Positions 7,325 to 15,120 of a stretch of 15,740 bases of DNA are shown piece by piece. Positions within the stretch are counted from its first letter, which is position 1; every line of letters starts with the position of its first letter. The position numbers were made by a program, and so were the translations under genes. The DNA is taken from the NCBI GenBank assembly GCA_024278415.1, contig JAJRTI010000985.1:1-15740 (forward strand), written 5' to 3'. The DNA is from Planctomycetota bacterium. Lineage in GTDB: Bacteria > Planctomycetota > Brocadiia > JAJRTI01. Under the pieces are notes generated by a model. That model was not told where the DNA came from. It did no database searches and saw only the letters and a program-made list of their open reading frames with translations.

Positions 7325-10300
7325 GGCGAATCCTGTTTGTTGACAAGTTGCCGCGCGGCGGCGCTCAGGCGTTGAATCTCAGCTTGCAAGCGGCTGTAGA
7401 GCTGGGGGGCGTCAGCCAGCCGGGCCTCCCGGCCCGCGAGTTCGAGCGCGTACGCGGCCTCCGACGCGTGCTTGGCGCCGAGATGCCGGACAGCGCCTTT
7501 GAGGCCGTGGGCCGTCCGTTGCAGCGCCGCGGCGTCTTCTTGCTCGATCGCGTCCGCGATCTTGGCCATCATAGCATCACTGCCGCTGAGGAACATATTG
7601 GCCAGCTCTTGGAGGATTTCTTGATCGCCGCCAACGTTGGCCAGCGCCTCGTCGACGTCGAGGACGCTGTCCGCGTTGCCGGACGGCGCCGGCGCACTAG
7701 CGGGTGCGGCGGGGGGCTCGCGGGTGTCTGCTCCGGCGGCTGAAGGCTCCTGCGGCACCGGCGGCAGCACTTGAGCGATGGCGTCGAACAGCCGCTCCGG
7801 CTGGATGGGTTTCGACACGTACCCGTCCATGCCGGCGCGGGCGCACCGGTCTCGATCTCCCTGCATCGCGTGGGCGGTCATGGCGATGATTGGGATATGT
7901 GCCCCTGTGCCTTTCTCCTTCTCTCGGATGGCGGCGGTCGCTTCGAGGCCATCCATCTCTGGCATTTGCACGTCCATGAGGATGACGTCGAAGGTGCCGT
8001 GTTCCAGCGCGGCGAGCACCTCCTTGCCGTTGGAGGCGACCGTTGTCTTGTGGCCCGCCTTCTCCAGCAGGCGAACCACCAGGTGCTGGTTGATGGCGTT
8101 GTCGTCCGCGAGCAGGGCGTGCAGCGGCCGCGTGAGCCGCGCCTGCCGGTCGGCCAATCGGCCGGGCCTGCCCTCCTGGCTGTCTTGTGGCTGGCCAAGG
8201 GCGAACAGGATCGCGTCCAGGAGGCGGGTCTGCCGGACGGGCTTGGCGATCGTGGTCGCCACGCCCAGCTCCTGGCTTCGGTTGGCTTCGCCGCCGCGCC
8301 GGGTCGCTACGAGCAAGATGATGGCCGTGGCATCGGCCCAGGCTTGCGACCGCATTTGCTCGACCACGGCCGGGCCGTCCATCCCGGGCATGTGATCGTC
8401 GAGCAGCATGAGGGGGAAGGGCTCGCCGCGGTGCGCCGCGGCTTGGAGCGCCTGGAGCGCCGCCGCGCCGCCGTCGACGGCGGCGGGCCTCATGCCCCAG
8501 TGCGCGAGGGTCTCCGCCAGCAGTTCCCGGCTCGTGGCGTTGTCGTCCACGATCAGCACGGGCATGCCATGGAGCGCCTGTGGCGGCGGGGGAGGGGGCT
8601 CGTCCTCTTGCGCGCGGCTCAGCTCGACCATGAAATGGAACACACTGCCCATGCCTCCCACCGACGGCCGCTCGCTGTTGGCAGGCGCGGGGCTGTCGAC
8701 CCAGAGGCGTCCATTCATCATGCCGACGAGTTGGGCGCAGATGGCAAGGCCCAGGCCGGTGCCTCCGTACTTGCGCGCGGTCGAGGTGTCGGCCTGTGCG
8801 AATTCGCCGAAAATCGTTTCCCGCTTCTCTTGCGGGATGCCGATGCCGGTGTCTGCAACCTGGCAATGCAGGCGGACGCGGTCCGCGGTTGCCGACTCCA
8901 CGTGTACCCGCACGACCACCTCTCCCTCATTGGTGAACTTGAGCGCGTTGCTCACCAGGTTCGTGAGGATCTGTCGCAGCCGAAGCGGGTCCCCAACAAG
9001 GGCGTCGGGCACCTCGGGCGCCACGTGCAGCACCAGCTCCAGATTGCGGTCGTGAGCCACGGGACCCAGCGCCGCGACAGTCTCTTCGACGCACTCGCGC
9101 AGGTGGAAGGTTGTCAACTCGTGGTCGAGCCGCCCAGCTTCGATTTTCGAGAAGTCAAGAATGTCGTTGAGCAGGGCGAGCAAGGCATCTGCGGACGCTT
9201 TGACCATCTCGAGATACTCGCGCTGCTCGCGTGTCAGGTCCGTGTCGAGCGCCAGCGCGGTCATGCCGATGATGCCGTTCATGGGCGTTCGGATCTCGTG
9301 GCTCATGTTCGCGAGGAACTCGCTCTTGGCCTTGCTGGCGGCCTCGGCGGCCTCTCGGGCCTTCTTGAGTTCCTTCTCCGCGCGCTTGAGGTCCGTAATG
9401 TCGACGAAGCTTTCCACCACGTGAGGGCGTCCCGCGAGCGGGATGCGCCGGGCGGTCTTGAGCACCACTTTGCTCGCGCGGTCTGGCCCCATGGCTCGAA
9501 GTGTGGCCAACTGGGCAGACGTTTCGGCATCGCCATGTCCGCCCGGCTCATCGGGCATGGGAACGAGAAAGCGTGAGGAGGGTTTGCCGAGCACGTCCGC
9601 TCGGCTGGCTCCGATCATGGCAAGCGCGGCGGGGTTGGCGTCGACGATGCTGTCGGACACGGAGTCCCGCACGCTGATCATGATGCCGGCTTGCGTCGCG
9701 TCGAGGATCGTGCGCAGGCGCTCTTGGCTCTCTCGCACGCGCTCCTGCGATCGGCCCAGCATGGCCACCATGTGGTTGATGCCCTTGGCCAGGCTTGACA
9801 GTTCGTCGTGGCCTTGGACGCGCACGCGCGCGGTCGGGCTGGGCGCGTCCCCGATCCGCCTCACATCCTGGAACAGGCGATCCAGGCGCGTCAGCACCAG
9901 CCGCTTGAGCAGGAACCGCGTGGTGGCCGCGAGCACCACACCGGTGAACACCAGCGACGTGAGCAGATAGGCGATCGTGCGCTTGCGCTGCCTCTCCACA
10001 TCCCGCGGCTGAAGGATGCGCATGATCAGGGCCGGCCGGCCATCCAGATCCTGCACGAGCTGGTAAGCCGCCATCGAGGAGATGGAGAGCGGCTTGATCA
10101 CGACCGAACTCTCGTCCTCGAGATCCTGCTTCGCATCGACAAAGTCCTTGGGCATCTGAAGGCGGTCGTAGCCCCAGATCTCGACACGTAGTTGGCTCAG
10201 TTTCTCCAGCCGGTGTTCGGTGTCCTGGCCCAGATATCGGCCGAAGATCGCGGCCCCAACGATACGAGGCTTCGGGCCGGAAGCGACCACGGGCCGCGAA

Positions 10301-10794
10301 GCCAGCAAGAGCGTGCGCACGCCCTCGCGCACGATGCCGCTCACGGTGGCCTCGGCCGACTCATGGCGCCAGAGCTTGGGGCGCTTGCGCAAGAACTCCT
10401 GCCAACGGCTATCCGCGGGCCGTGTCTGGCCTTGTGCCTTGTCGTACGACTCCATCTGCACGATCTCGCCCGTCTCGTTGACAAGGAACGCCACGTCCAA
10501 CCCCAAGGCCCTAAACGCGTCGGGCGTCAACCCCATGCTCTTGGCCCCGTGGCCGCGGCATGCTTCCGCCAAGGTTGGGCCTGCGCAGATCGTCCATGTG
10601 CGAGCCAATTGCTCCAGCGACGTGACCTCCATGCCCAGCGCCTCCTTCAGCCGCTGCACGTTCGTCCGAATGGCTTTCTCTTCGATGGCCCGGGAGTTGC
10701 TGATTAGGACCGCACTGGAGGTGGTGTACAGAGCGGCAAGCAGGACGATGAGCGTCGCGGAGACGAAGGTTAGTGTCTTGGTATGAAGCGTCAT
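7321..10794 (-). CDS. Hybrid sensor histidine kinase (CHASE4-like, HAMP, PAS, HisKA, HATPase, REC, REC, Hpt)
   Basis: A 1157-residue membrane kinase with a whole phosphorelay in one chain. Order: TM1 about 8-31; a periplasmic sensor about 32-272 of CHASE4 type ([11 protein letters not shown], then [16 protein letters not shown]), holding Cys70 and Cys79; TM2 about 274-296; HAMP to about 350; PAS about 357-470 ([12 protein letters not shown]); a coil; HisKA with [15 protein letters not shown] (His499); ATPase with N-box [14 protein letters not shown] and GGTGLGLAI; a poly-Pro linker; REC1 with Asp799 and Lys851; REC2 with Asp941, Thr973 and Lys995; a Pro/Ala linker; Hpt with [14 protein letters not shown] (His1096). 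All phosphotransfer residues are intact. The start at 10794 is chosen because an upstream GTG at 10860 lies before the predicted transcription start; GTG 10812 is an alternative. It overlaps the REC-HATPase gene downstream by 4 bp and probably signals through it. Confidence 0.92.
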   Translation of the reverse strand: MTLHTKTLTFVSATLIVLLAALYTTSSAVLISNSRAIEEKAIRTNVQRLKEALGMEVTSLEQLARTWTICAGPTLAEACRGHGAKSMGLTPDAFRALGLDVAFLVNETGEIVQMESYDKAQGQTRPADSRWQEFLRKRPKLWRHESAEATVSGIVREGVRTLLLASRPVVASGPKPRIVGAAIFGRYLGQDTEHRLEKLSQLRVEIWGYDRLQMPKDFVDAKQDLEDESSVVIKPLSISSMAAYQLVQDLDGRPALIMRILQPRDVERQRKRTIAYLLTSLVFTGVVLAATTRFLLKRLVLTRLDRLFQDVRRIGDAPSPTARVRVQGHDELSSLAKGINHMVAMLGRSQERVRESQERLRTILDATQAGIMISVRDSVSDSIVDANPAALAMIGASRADVLGKPSSRFLVPMPDEPGGHGDAETSAQLATLRAMGPDRASKVVLKTARRIPLAGRPHVVESFVDITDLKRAEKELKKAREAAEAASKAKSEFLANMSHEIRTPMNGIIGMTALALDTDLTREQREYLEMVKASADALLALLNDILDFSKIEAGRLDHELTTFHLRECVEETVAALGPVAHDRNLELVLHVAPEVPDALVGDPLRLRQILTNLVSNALKFTNEGEVVVRVHVESATADRVRLHCQVADTGIGIPQEKRETIFGEFAQADTSTARKYGGTGLGLAICAQLVGMMNGRLWVDSPAPANSERPSVGGMGSVFHFMVELSRAQEDEPPPPPPQALHGMPVLIVDDNATSRELLAETLAHWGMRPAAVDGGAAALQALQAAAHRGEPFPLMLLDDHMPGMDGPAVVEQMRSQAWADATAIILLVATRRGGEANRSQELGVATTIAKPVRQTRLLDAILFALGQPQDSQEGRPGRLADRQARLTRPLHALLADDNAINQHLVVRLLEKAGHKTTVASNGKEVLAALEHGTFDVILMDVQMPEMDGLEATAAIREKEKGTGAHIPIIAMTAHAMQGDRDRCARAGMDGYVSKPIQPERLFDAIAQVLPPVPQEPSAAGADTREPPAAPASAPAPSGNADSVLDVDEALANVGGDQEILQELANMFLSGSDAMMAKIADAIEQEDAAALQRTAHGLKGAVRHLGAKHASEAAYALELAGREARLADAPQLYSRLQAEIQRLSAAARQLVNKQDSP

Positions 10795-10849
10795 GGTTGT
10801 GGCGAATCGCACGAGCGCAGAAGAGCGCTTCCCCCGGGAGCGTCGGCCA

Positions 10850-10879
10850 ATGATAAGCACAGTCGAGCATGAACGTCAA
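10850..10879 (-). promoter_or_regulatory. Sigma70-type promoter for the hybrid kinase operon
   Basis: On the minus strand, TTGACG (10879-10874) and TATCAT (10855-10850), each five of six consensus bases, are 18 bp apart. Transcription would start near 10843, about 50 nt before ATG 10794. This argues that the longer open frame from GTG 10860 is not translated. Confidence 0.7.
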
Positions 10880-10893
10880 CCCTGGCTCAGGCA

Positions 10894-10922
10894 TTGCCTC
10901 CGTGGCCTGCCCCACTTACAAT
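10894..10922 (+). promoter_or_regulatory. Sigma70-type promoter for the URO-D-like gene
   Basis: TTGCCT (10894-10899) and TACAAT (10917-10922) are 17 bp apart, the latter matching five of six consensus bases. The -35 boxes of this and the divergent kinase promoter are only 14 bp apart, so a regulator bound between them could affect both. Transcription would start near 10929. Confidence 0.65.
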
Positions 10923-10963
10923 GCGTAGCACCAATAGGCTAACCCCCGATCTGGAGAGACGCC

Positions 10964-12079
10964 GTGACCCTTCGAGAACGCATCATGGCCGTGTATCGAG
11001 GCGACGCGCCGGACGTCGTGCCGTTCATGCTCGACCTGTCGCATTGGTTCTATCACCGCCACGGCATGCCGTGGGATTTGAGCATGGCGTACGAGGAGCC
11101 AGAGCGGGAGTTGATCGGCTACCACAAGCGCACGGGCGCCGGCTTCTACATGCCCAACCTTGGGCACATGTACGACGTCGCCTACGCGGCTGACACCACG
11201 GTTTCCGCGACTAAGAGCGACGACGGCCGCGCGATCACTTGGCGTATCGAGACGCCGCTTGGCGCAATCGAGCGCACGCGCGTGTGGGAGGACGCGACGT
11301 ACGCGTGGGCCATCGCGAACTGGGGCGTCGAGACCGAACAAGACCTGCGCGTGCTTGGCCATGCGCTTGGCGGCAGGACGTTTCATTACTTGCCGGAGAA
11401 GTACCAGGCGTGGGACGAGGCCGTGGGCGACGCCGGCGTGGTGTACGGGTCGATCGGATATAGCGCGATGGGGCAACTGCTCAACCTGTGGATGGGAGTC
11501 GAACGCGTCATGTACGCGGCCGTGGATTGGCCGGACACGATGCACGAGGTCATCGACCAAATCAACGCGAGCCACCTCCGCCTCGTCGACGAACTGGCCG
11601 CGTCCCCGGCCGAGGTCATCATCATGGGCGACAACTTTTCGAGCGACGTCCAGCCCCCGCGCTTCTTCGACGAATGGTCGCGGCCCTACTACGAGGAAGC
11701 CATCCAGCGGCTGCACGCGGCCGGCAAGTCTGTGGCCGTGCACATCGACGGCAAGCTCCGCGGCGCGCTCCGCATGATCCGCGACGCCGGCGCCGACTGT
11801 GCGGACGCGGTCACGCCGCCGCCCATGGGCGACCTCACGCCGGCGGAGTGCCGCGAAGAGGCCGGTCCGGAAATGATCCTCTCTGGCGGCGTGTCGCCCG
11901 ACCTCTGGCTGCCCACGGCGCCCCTCGATGCGTTCAAGGCCGCGGCCCTCGATTGGCTTGCGCTCAAGCGCGTCAGCCCGCGCCTCATCGCGAACGCCGG
12001 CGACCAAGTGCCCCCCGGCGCGGAAGAGGATCGCATCGCGATCATGCGCGATCTGGTCGAGGAGCATGGCCGGCTGTAG
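10964..12079 (+). CDS. URO-D-like (uroporphyrinogen decarboxylase/corrinoid methyltransferase superfamily) protein
   Basis: A 371-residue URO-D-fold protein. It resembles the many MtaA/CmuA/HemE-like proteins of uncultured bacteria, not true HemE: the N-terminus (MTLRERIMAVYRGDAPDVVPF) and the block SVAVHIDGKLRGALRMIRDAGADCADAV followed by PPPMGDLTPAE match that group. In corrinoid methyltransferases the zinc site uses H-x-C; here the position reads His260-Ile-Asp262, so a zinc site, if any, is altered. Members are thought to move methyl groups or act on methoxylated or decorated substrates, but the role here is unknown. The start is GTG at 10964 with GGAGAG at good distance; ATG 10985 would lack a Shine-Dalgarno. 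It is transcribed alone and divergently from the kinase operon. Stop codon is TAG. Confidence 0.85.
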   Translation: MTLRERIMAVYRGDAPDVVPFMLDLSHWFYHRHGMPWDLSMAYEEPERELIGYHKRTGAGFYMPNLGHMYDVAYAADTTVSATKSDDGRAITWRIETPLGAIERTRVWEDATYAWAIANWGVETEQDLRVLGHALGGRTFHYLPEKYQAWDEAVGDAGVVYGSIGYSAMGQLLNLWMGVERVMYAAVDWPDTMHEVIDQINASHLRLVDELAASPAEVIIMGDNFSSDVQPPRFFDEWSRPYYEEAIQRLHAAGKSVAVHIDGKLRGALRMIRDAGADCADAVTPPPMGDLTPAECREEAGPEMILSGGVSPDLWLPTAPLDAFKAAALDWLALKRVSPRLIANAGDQVPPGAEEDRIAIMRDLVEEHGRL

Positions 12080-12080
12080 G

Positions 12081-12103
12081 GGCCATCCACGCGGGCGATG
12101 GCC
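12081..12103 (+). terminator. Possible hairpin terminator after the URO-D-like gene
   Basis: GGCCATC (12081-12087) and GATGGCC (12097-12103) form a 7-bp stem around a 9-nt loop immediately after the TAG stop. There is no T-tract, so an intrinsic terminator is uncertain; it may only be an mRNA 3' hairpin. Confidence 0.3.
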
Positions 12104-12149
12104 TGCCCCTGCCTGCCCATGCGTCCTCTCCCGTCTGCTCAGCACTCCC

Positions 12150-12299
12150 TCCCATGTCGCGGCTCCGAGTCAGATCCAGCTCAGGCGCAACTGCCCGCAA
12201 GGGCGATTGCTGGAAGAATGCAACGAGGTCATGCTTGGGCTTGGTCAATTGGCGGTACTCATCTGTGGGCAACGTGATTGCCGCCTCCTCCCCATTGTC
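12150..12299 (-). pseudogene. Remnant of a Phd/YefM-type antitoxin
   Basis: Read on the minus strand, this stretch encodes DNGEEAAITLPTDEYRQLTK followed by PKHDLVAFFQQSPLR and ELDLTRSRDMG. It matches the second half of Phd/YefM antitoxins, where a 'GEE-A-VVLS-EEYRRL' strand is followed by 'SLVEFFRQSPL-G-ELDLERSRD'. The first half of the family (the QEAK-x-x-F helix and DNA-binding part) is missing: the preceding codons back to the DUF5615 stop give no family-like sequence in any of the three frames. After SRDMG the frame runs on without the usual short end, into the URO-D-like gene. I therefore call it a decayed fragment, although a TTG at 12272 could in principle start a short peptide. It sits about 50 bp downstream of the DUF5615 gene. 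Confidence 0.6.
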
Positions 12300-12350
12300 G
12301 GAAGGTTGGAAGTGGGGATCTGGGCGTGCCGTGACGCGTCGCGCATGGAG

Positions 12351-12692
12351 TCATGGCCTGTTGACGCGGATCAATTGTCCTTCGAGATTGCCCGTTTCCC
12401 TAATAGCGTCATGGACGCGCCGGGCTTGCCCATCGAAGTCTGTGTCCAAGATGCAGGCGATGATGCCGGCATGCGCCGCGCCTTGGTTGTGCAGTCTGAC
12501 AAAGTGGCGCCGGTTGAGCGTTAGCAGGGCTCTTCCTTCTCCAGAGGCAAATGCCAGCACTTGCTCGTCGGGCATAGCTTTCCCTGCGCGGCCCGTCTCC
12601 TGGATTGTCAGCACGTCATGGTCAAGGCGACGGAGTTCTTCCACGACTGGCAACGGGAAGTTCTCGTTCGAGTAGAGCCGCGCCAACCTCAC
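12351..12692 (-). CDS. DUF5615 PIN-like protein (probable toxin)
   Basis: A protein of about 113 residues of the DUF5615 PIN-like family, putative RNases that act as toxins beside DUF433 antitoxins. Matching features are the N-terminal RLYSNENFPLPVVEELRR (usual form D-E-N-F/L-P), MPDEQVLAFASGEGRALLT, and LNRRHFVRLH. The acidic site is therefore partly replaced: SNEN for the common DEN, and LNRRHF in the last motif. The family tolerates these variants, so activity cannot be judged. The first possible start is GTG 12692, which overlaps the DUF433 stop (GTGA). However, GGAGG lies only 2 nt before it and 7 nt before TTG 12686, so TTG 12686 (MARLYSNENFP) may be the true start. It is co-transcribed with, and probably translationally coupled to, the DUF433 gene. 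Confidence 0.85.
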   Translation of the reverse strand: MRLARLYSNENFPLPVVEELRRLDHDVLTIQETGRAGKAMPDEQVLAFASGEGRALLTLNRRHFVRLHNQGAAHAGIIACILDTDFDGQARRVHDAIRETGNLEGQLIRVNRP

Positions 12693-13018
12693 GCCTCCTC
12701 GTTCGCTCGGATTTGCTCATCGATCTCGTCCCGGTGTGTTTGAACGTAGGCCCAAGCGGCGGCGAGGTCGGCTGGCCGAAGCGTGGGGTAGTATTCGAGC
12801 AGTTGCGCGTCTGTTGCACCAAGGCGTCTGGCTTGCTCCAGCACCCACACCGGCACCCGCGTTCGAACGATGCAGGGCTCGCCGCCGCAGACGCCGTCGA
12901 TGCTCTCGATCATGGGAGAGGTCCGCCCCAAGTCGCGCGCAAACCTTCCAAGTAGCTCGGCTTTCTCTGCCGGCGTCAGTTGCCGAATCACGCGCTCGGC
13001 TTCTTCCAGCCGCGTCAT
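12689..13018 (-). CDS. DUF433 domain protein (probable antitoxin)
   Basis: A 109-residue protein. Residues 1-32 form an amphipathic helical lead (MTRLEEAERVIRQLTPAEKA). Residues about 37-100 are a DUF433 winged-helix/HTH domain: SIDGVCGGEPCIVRTRVPVW, where G-x-P-C/R-I-x-x-T-R-V-P-V is the family signature, then LLEYYPTLRPADLAAAWAY, where Y-P-x-L is typical. DUF433 proteins are antitoxin-like and pair with DUF5615 PIN-like toxins (VapBC45-type arrangement). The ATG at 13018 has AGAGAGG at good spacing and a promoter about 45 bp upstream. The helical domain would bind its own operator and the DUF433 part the toxin, or the reverse; this is inference from other toxin-antitoxin pairs. Confidence 0.87.
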   Translation of the reverse strand: MTRLEEAERVIRQLTPAEKAELLGRFARDLGRTSPMIESIDGVCGGEPCIVRTRVPVWVLEQARRLGATDAQLLEYYPTLRPADLAAAWAYVQTHRDEIDEQIRANEEA

Positions 13019-13059
13019 GGGTTCGCCTCTCTACTGAATACACGATCTCATTAGAAGAC

Positions 13060-13088
13060 ATTGTCGCTCGGGTTTGGATTGGAGTCAA
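13060..13088 (-). promoter_or_regulatory. Sigma70-type promoter for the DUF433-DUF5615 pair
   Basis: On the minus strand, TTGACT (13088-13083) and GACAAT (13065-13060) are 17 bp apart. Transcription would start near 13053, giving a leader of about 35 nt before ATG 13018. Confidence 0.6.
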
Positions 13089-13118
13089 GGTTCGCGGCCG
13101 CGCCGCGTGGCTGCGTCA

Positions 13119-13147
13119 TTGCGGCCCAGTGCGGCGCCTGCTACGAT
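13119..13147 (+). promoter_or_regulatory. Sigma70-type promoter for the GT2 gene
   Basis: TTGCGG (13119-13124) and TACGAT (13142-13147) are 17 bp apart, each with four consensus matches. The -35 box is 30 bp from that of the divergent toxin-antitoxin promoter. Confidence 0.5.
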
Positions 13148-13167
13148 CATGAATTGAAGCCCGGTTG

Positions 13168-13189
13168 CTGGTTCGCCGCGTTGAACCAG
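13168..13189 (+). other. Leader hairpin of the GT2 gene
   Basis: CTGGTTC and GAACCAG form a perfect 7-bp stem with an 8-nt loop between the predicted transcription start (about 13154) and the TTG start codon. No T-run or known riboswitch core is visible. Confidence 0.4.
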
Positions 13190-13232
13190 AGGGTCGCCGG
13201 CGGAGGACCGTCCCCGTTCCAGAATTCCCACC

Positions 13233-13901
13233 TTGAACCCCTGCGCCCTCATCCCCACCTTCAACGAAGCCGGCCGCATCGCCGATGTCGTGGCCGGTTG
13301 CAAGGCGCACGCGCCAACGATCGTGGTCGACGACGGCTCGACCGATGGCACCGCACAGATCGCGCGGGACGCGGGAGCGGAGGTGGTTGTGCGCGACGCG
13401 AATGGGGGGAAAGGCGCGGCGTTGCAGGACGGATTCGCCCACGCGATCCAGGCCGGCTACGACGCAGTCATCACGCTCGATGGCGACGGGCAGCACGACC
13501 CGGCGGAGATCCCCCGCTTCCTCGATGCCGCGGAGGCCGACCCGGAGCTGGACATGATCATTGGCTGCCGCATGCACGACGTGGCCGGCATGCCGATGCT
13601 ACGCGTGTGGACCAACCGCGCCATGTCCGGCATCGTGTCGAGGTTGTGCGGCCAGAAGGTGCTCGACACCCAATGCGGCTACCGGCTCATGCGCACGCGC
13701 ATGCTGCGGTCGCTGTCGCTACAGGCCTCGCACTACGACATCGAGTCCGAGATGCTCGTGCTGGCCTGCCGCGGGGGGTTCCATGTGGCCGAGATCCCGA
13801 TCAAGACGATCTATGGCGGGGAGAAGAGCAAGATCAAAGTGGTGCGTGAGGCCGCGAATTTTGTCAGGCTGGTCTGGAGACATGCAAGGCGCAAAGAATG
13901 A
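13233..13901 (+). CDS. Family 2 glycosyltransferase, dolichyl/polyprenyl-phosphate mannose synthase-like
   Basis: A 222-residue GT-A fold enzyme of the DPM1/DPMS-like part of GT2. It would transfer a sugar from a nucleotide donor to polyprenyl phosphate or another acceptor. Motifs: CALIPTFNEAGRI near the start; VVDDGSTDGT at 31-40 (nucleotide-binding Asp33/Asp34); LDGDGQHDP at 82-90 (metal-binding DxD as Asp83/Asp85); DTQCGYRLMRTRML; and ESEMLVLACRGGFHVAEIPI. It is soluble, with no C-terminal membrane helices. The start is TTG 13233, which lies two codons before the first family strand. An in-frame stop at 13182 excludes anything longer than about 16 more codons, and GGAGGA at 13202-13207 is too far away to support it directly. 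ATT 13224 is the only other option. It may make a lipid-linked sugar donor, which a GT-C enzyme like the TMTC-like protein would need, but they are 7.5 kb apart. Confidence 0.87.
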   Translation: MNPCALIPTFNEAGRIADVVAGCKAHAPTIVVDDGSTDGTAQIARDAGAEVVVRDANGGKGAALQDGFAHAIQAGYDAVITLDGDGQHDPAEIPRFLDAAEADPELDMIIGCRMHDVAGMPMLRVWTNRAMSGIVSRLCGQKVLDTQCGYRLMRTRMLRSLSLQASHYDIESEMLVLACRGGFHVAEIPIKTIYGGEKSKIKVVREAANFVRLVWRHARRKE

Positions 13902-13920
13902 TCCCGTACTTGGAATCCAT

Positions 13921-14727
13921 TCAGCCTCCCATGTCGAGCTTGAGGATCCGCGCGGCGTTGCCGTACCAGACCTTCTGCTGCATCTCGGCGTCGAGGCCGA
14001 CCGCGTCCATCGTGCGCTGGTAGTCGTTGATGATGTCATGGATCGTCTCGATGGCCACGTCGGAGCCAAAGAGGATCTTCTCCCAGGGTTGGGTGCCGTC
14101 CGGCGCCTGGTAGAGCGACTGGTCGCCGCCCCACCACAGGAGCATCTTGAGATACTCGGGGGGGCGGTACTTGAGCAGCGACCCAGACATGTCGAAGGAG
14201 ATGTTCGGGTTCCAGCGCGCGATCATCGCGGCCTCGTCGGACCAGGGGTTGCCGAAGTGCGCGCCGATGATCTGGAGGTCGGGGAACGCGCGGGCGATGG
14301 TGTCCAAGTGCACCGGGCGCATGCGGTCGTTATTGGTGTCCAGGTATTTGTCGCGTGCGCCGCGGGCGACGATGCCGAGATGGAAAAGGATGGGCATGCC
14401 CAGTTCCTCGGCCTTCTCGTAAAGCCGGTAGTAGGCCTTGTCGTCGTAGTTGGCTCGCGGGCGAATGCACTTGAGCCCAGTGAAGCCGGCCTCCTTGAAC
14501 GCCACGATCGCGTCAGGGTGGTCGTCGCCAAGCCGAAGCATGCCGAAGCCGAGGTACAGGTCGGGATACTTCTTCATGGCGTCGAGGATGCCGCCGGTGA
14601 CCTTGCCGTTCTCGTACGTGCCGCCGAGCAGGCACGCCTTCACCACGCCGAGCTTGCCGTACTCCTCGGCGAGGCGGTCGGCGTATCCGTCGGACGATCC
14701 AAAGTGGACGTGACTATCGATGATCAT
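13921..14727 (-). CDS. Amidohydrolase 2 family metal-dependent hydrolase
   Basis: A 268-residue TIM-barrel hydrolase or decarboxylase of the Amidohydro_2 type (ACMSD/PDC-lactonase-like relatives). Visible metal and active-site residues are MIIDSHVHFG (His6 and His8 of HxH), PILFHLG (His116), QIIGAHFGNPW (His157) and ILFGSDVA (Asp223), so the set is complete and properly spaced. Length is at the short end for the family. The start at 14727 is chosen because AAGGAGG lies 7 nt upstream and DSHVHF follows at once; the open frame back to 14916 is only palindromic repeats. It converges on the GT2 gene with a 19-bp gap. The repeat island lies directly upstream and I see no clear promoter, apart from a palindrome at 14765-14776. 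The substrate is unknown; sugar lactone or aromatic acid would fit the family. Confidence 0.9.
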   Translation of the reverse strand: MIIDSHVHFGSSDGYADRLAEEYGKLGVVKACLLGGTYENGKVTGGILDAMKKYPDLYLGFGMLRLGDDHPDAIVAFKEAGFTGLKCIRPRANYDDKAYYRLYEKAEELGMPILFHLGIVARGARDKYLDTNNDRMRPVHLDTIARAFPDLQIIGAHFGNPWSDEAAMIARWNPNISFDMSGSLLKYRPPEYLKMLLWWGGDQSLYQAPDGTQPWEKILFGSDVAIETIHDIINDYQRTMDAVGLDAEMQQKVWYGNAARILKLDMGG

Positions 14728-14764
14728 GGGGGTTCCTCCTTGGGCTAAGCCGGGTGAGGTCATT

Positions 14765-14776
14765 CGGTCTAGACCG
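14765..14776. promoter_or_regulatory. 12-nt perfect palindrome upstream of the amidohydrolase gene
   Basis: CGGTCTAGACCG reads the same on both strands and lies 38 bp upstream of the amidohydrolase start. It could be an operator for a dimeric regulator, or simply the outermost element of the repeat island beside it. No -35/-10 pair of the type seen elsewhere in this window overlaps it. Confidence 0.35.
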
Positions 14777-14782
14777 CTCCAT

Positions 14783-15014
14783 GAATCCCGTTGGGATTCC
14801 GTCTTAAAGCCCAGGGTTCGCGAGCAAAGCTCGCAACCCTGGGGGGTAGAGCGGCCTAGGAACACAACGCCAACGGCGTTGCGTCGGCTTGCCTCGGACG
14901 GGCCGCATGGACGCAACCCCGTTGGGGTTGGTGGGGCATGTGTGCTTCCCTACCCAGGGTTGCGCACCGCGTGTGTGCAACCCTGGGCTGGAGGACAGAA
15001 TCCCGTTGGGATTC
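14783..15014. repeat. Palindromic-repeat island (A-B-C-D-B-A arrangement)
   Basis: Six inverted repeats in 232 bp. A: GAATCCC-GTT-GGGATTC at 14783-14799, repeated identically at 14998-15014. B: CCCAGGGTT...AACCCTGGG at 14810-14843 (15-bp stem with one bulged C, loop AAA) and 14953-14987 (15-bp stem with one G-T pair, loop CGCGT). C: CAACGCC-AAC-GGCGTTG at 14865-14881. D: CAACCCC-GTT-GGGGTTG at 14914-14930. A, C and D are one class: 7-bp stems around a GTT/AAC triloop. I recall similar clusters between genes in Planctomycetes, Lentisphaerae and Verrucomicrobia genomes. No gene is supported here: the open frames crossing it (for example minus strand 14804-15226) merely translate the repeats. 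Confidence 0.85.
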
Positions 15015-15120
15015 CGAGCCAGAGGCACGCGTCGATCAGATTGCAGAAGACTGCATCCGCTCATGCATGATCTGTGGGCACAGGACAGGGCGGTGCTCGT
15101 GCGGGCATTGAACACGGACA
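15015..15120. other. Stretch between repeat island and orphan antitoxin
   Basis: This 106-bp stretch has no recognisable gene. On the minus strand an ATG at 15121 overlaps the antitoxin stop (TAATG), as for a coupled second gene. The encoded MSVFNARTSTALS is not PIN-like beyond its first residues and runs straight into the repeats. It may be the scar of a lost toxin gene. Confidence 0.4.

Noticed and set aside
7321..10860. Longer form of the hybrid kinase starting at GTG 10860
   Set aside because: The GTG lies upstream of the predicted transcription start (about 10843) of a strong promoter, and the extra 22 residues have no domain; ATG 10794 leads directly into the first transmembrane helix.
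12042..12272. A 76-codon gene starting at TTG 12272
   Set aside because: Only its first 41 codons resemble an antitoxin, lacking that family's first half, and the rest reads through the intergenic hairpin into the URO-D-like gene; better explained as a gene fragment.
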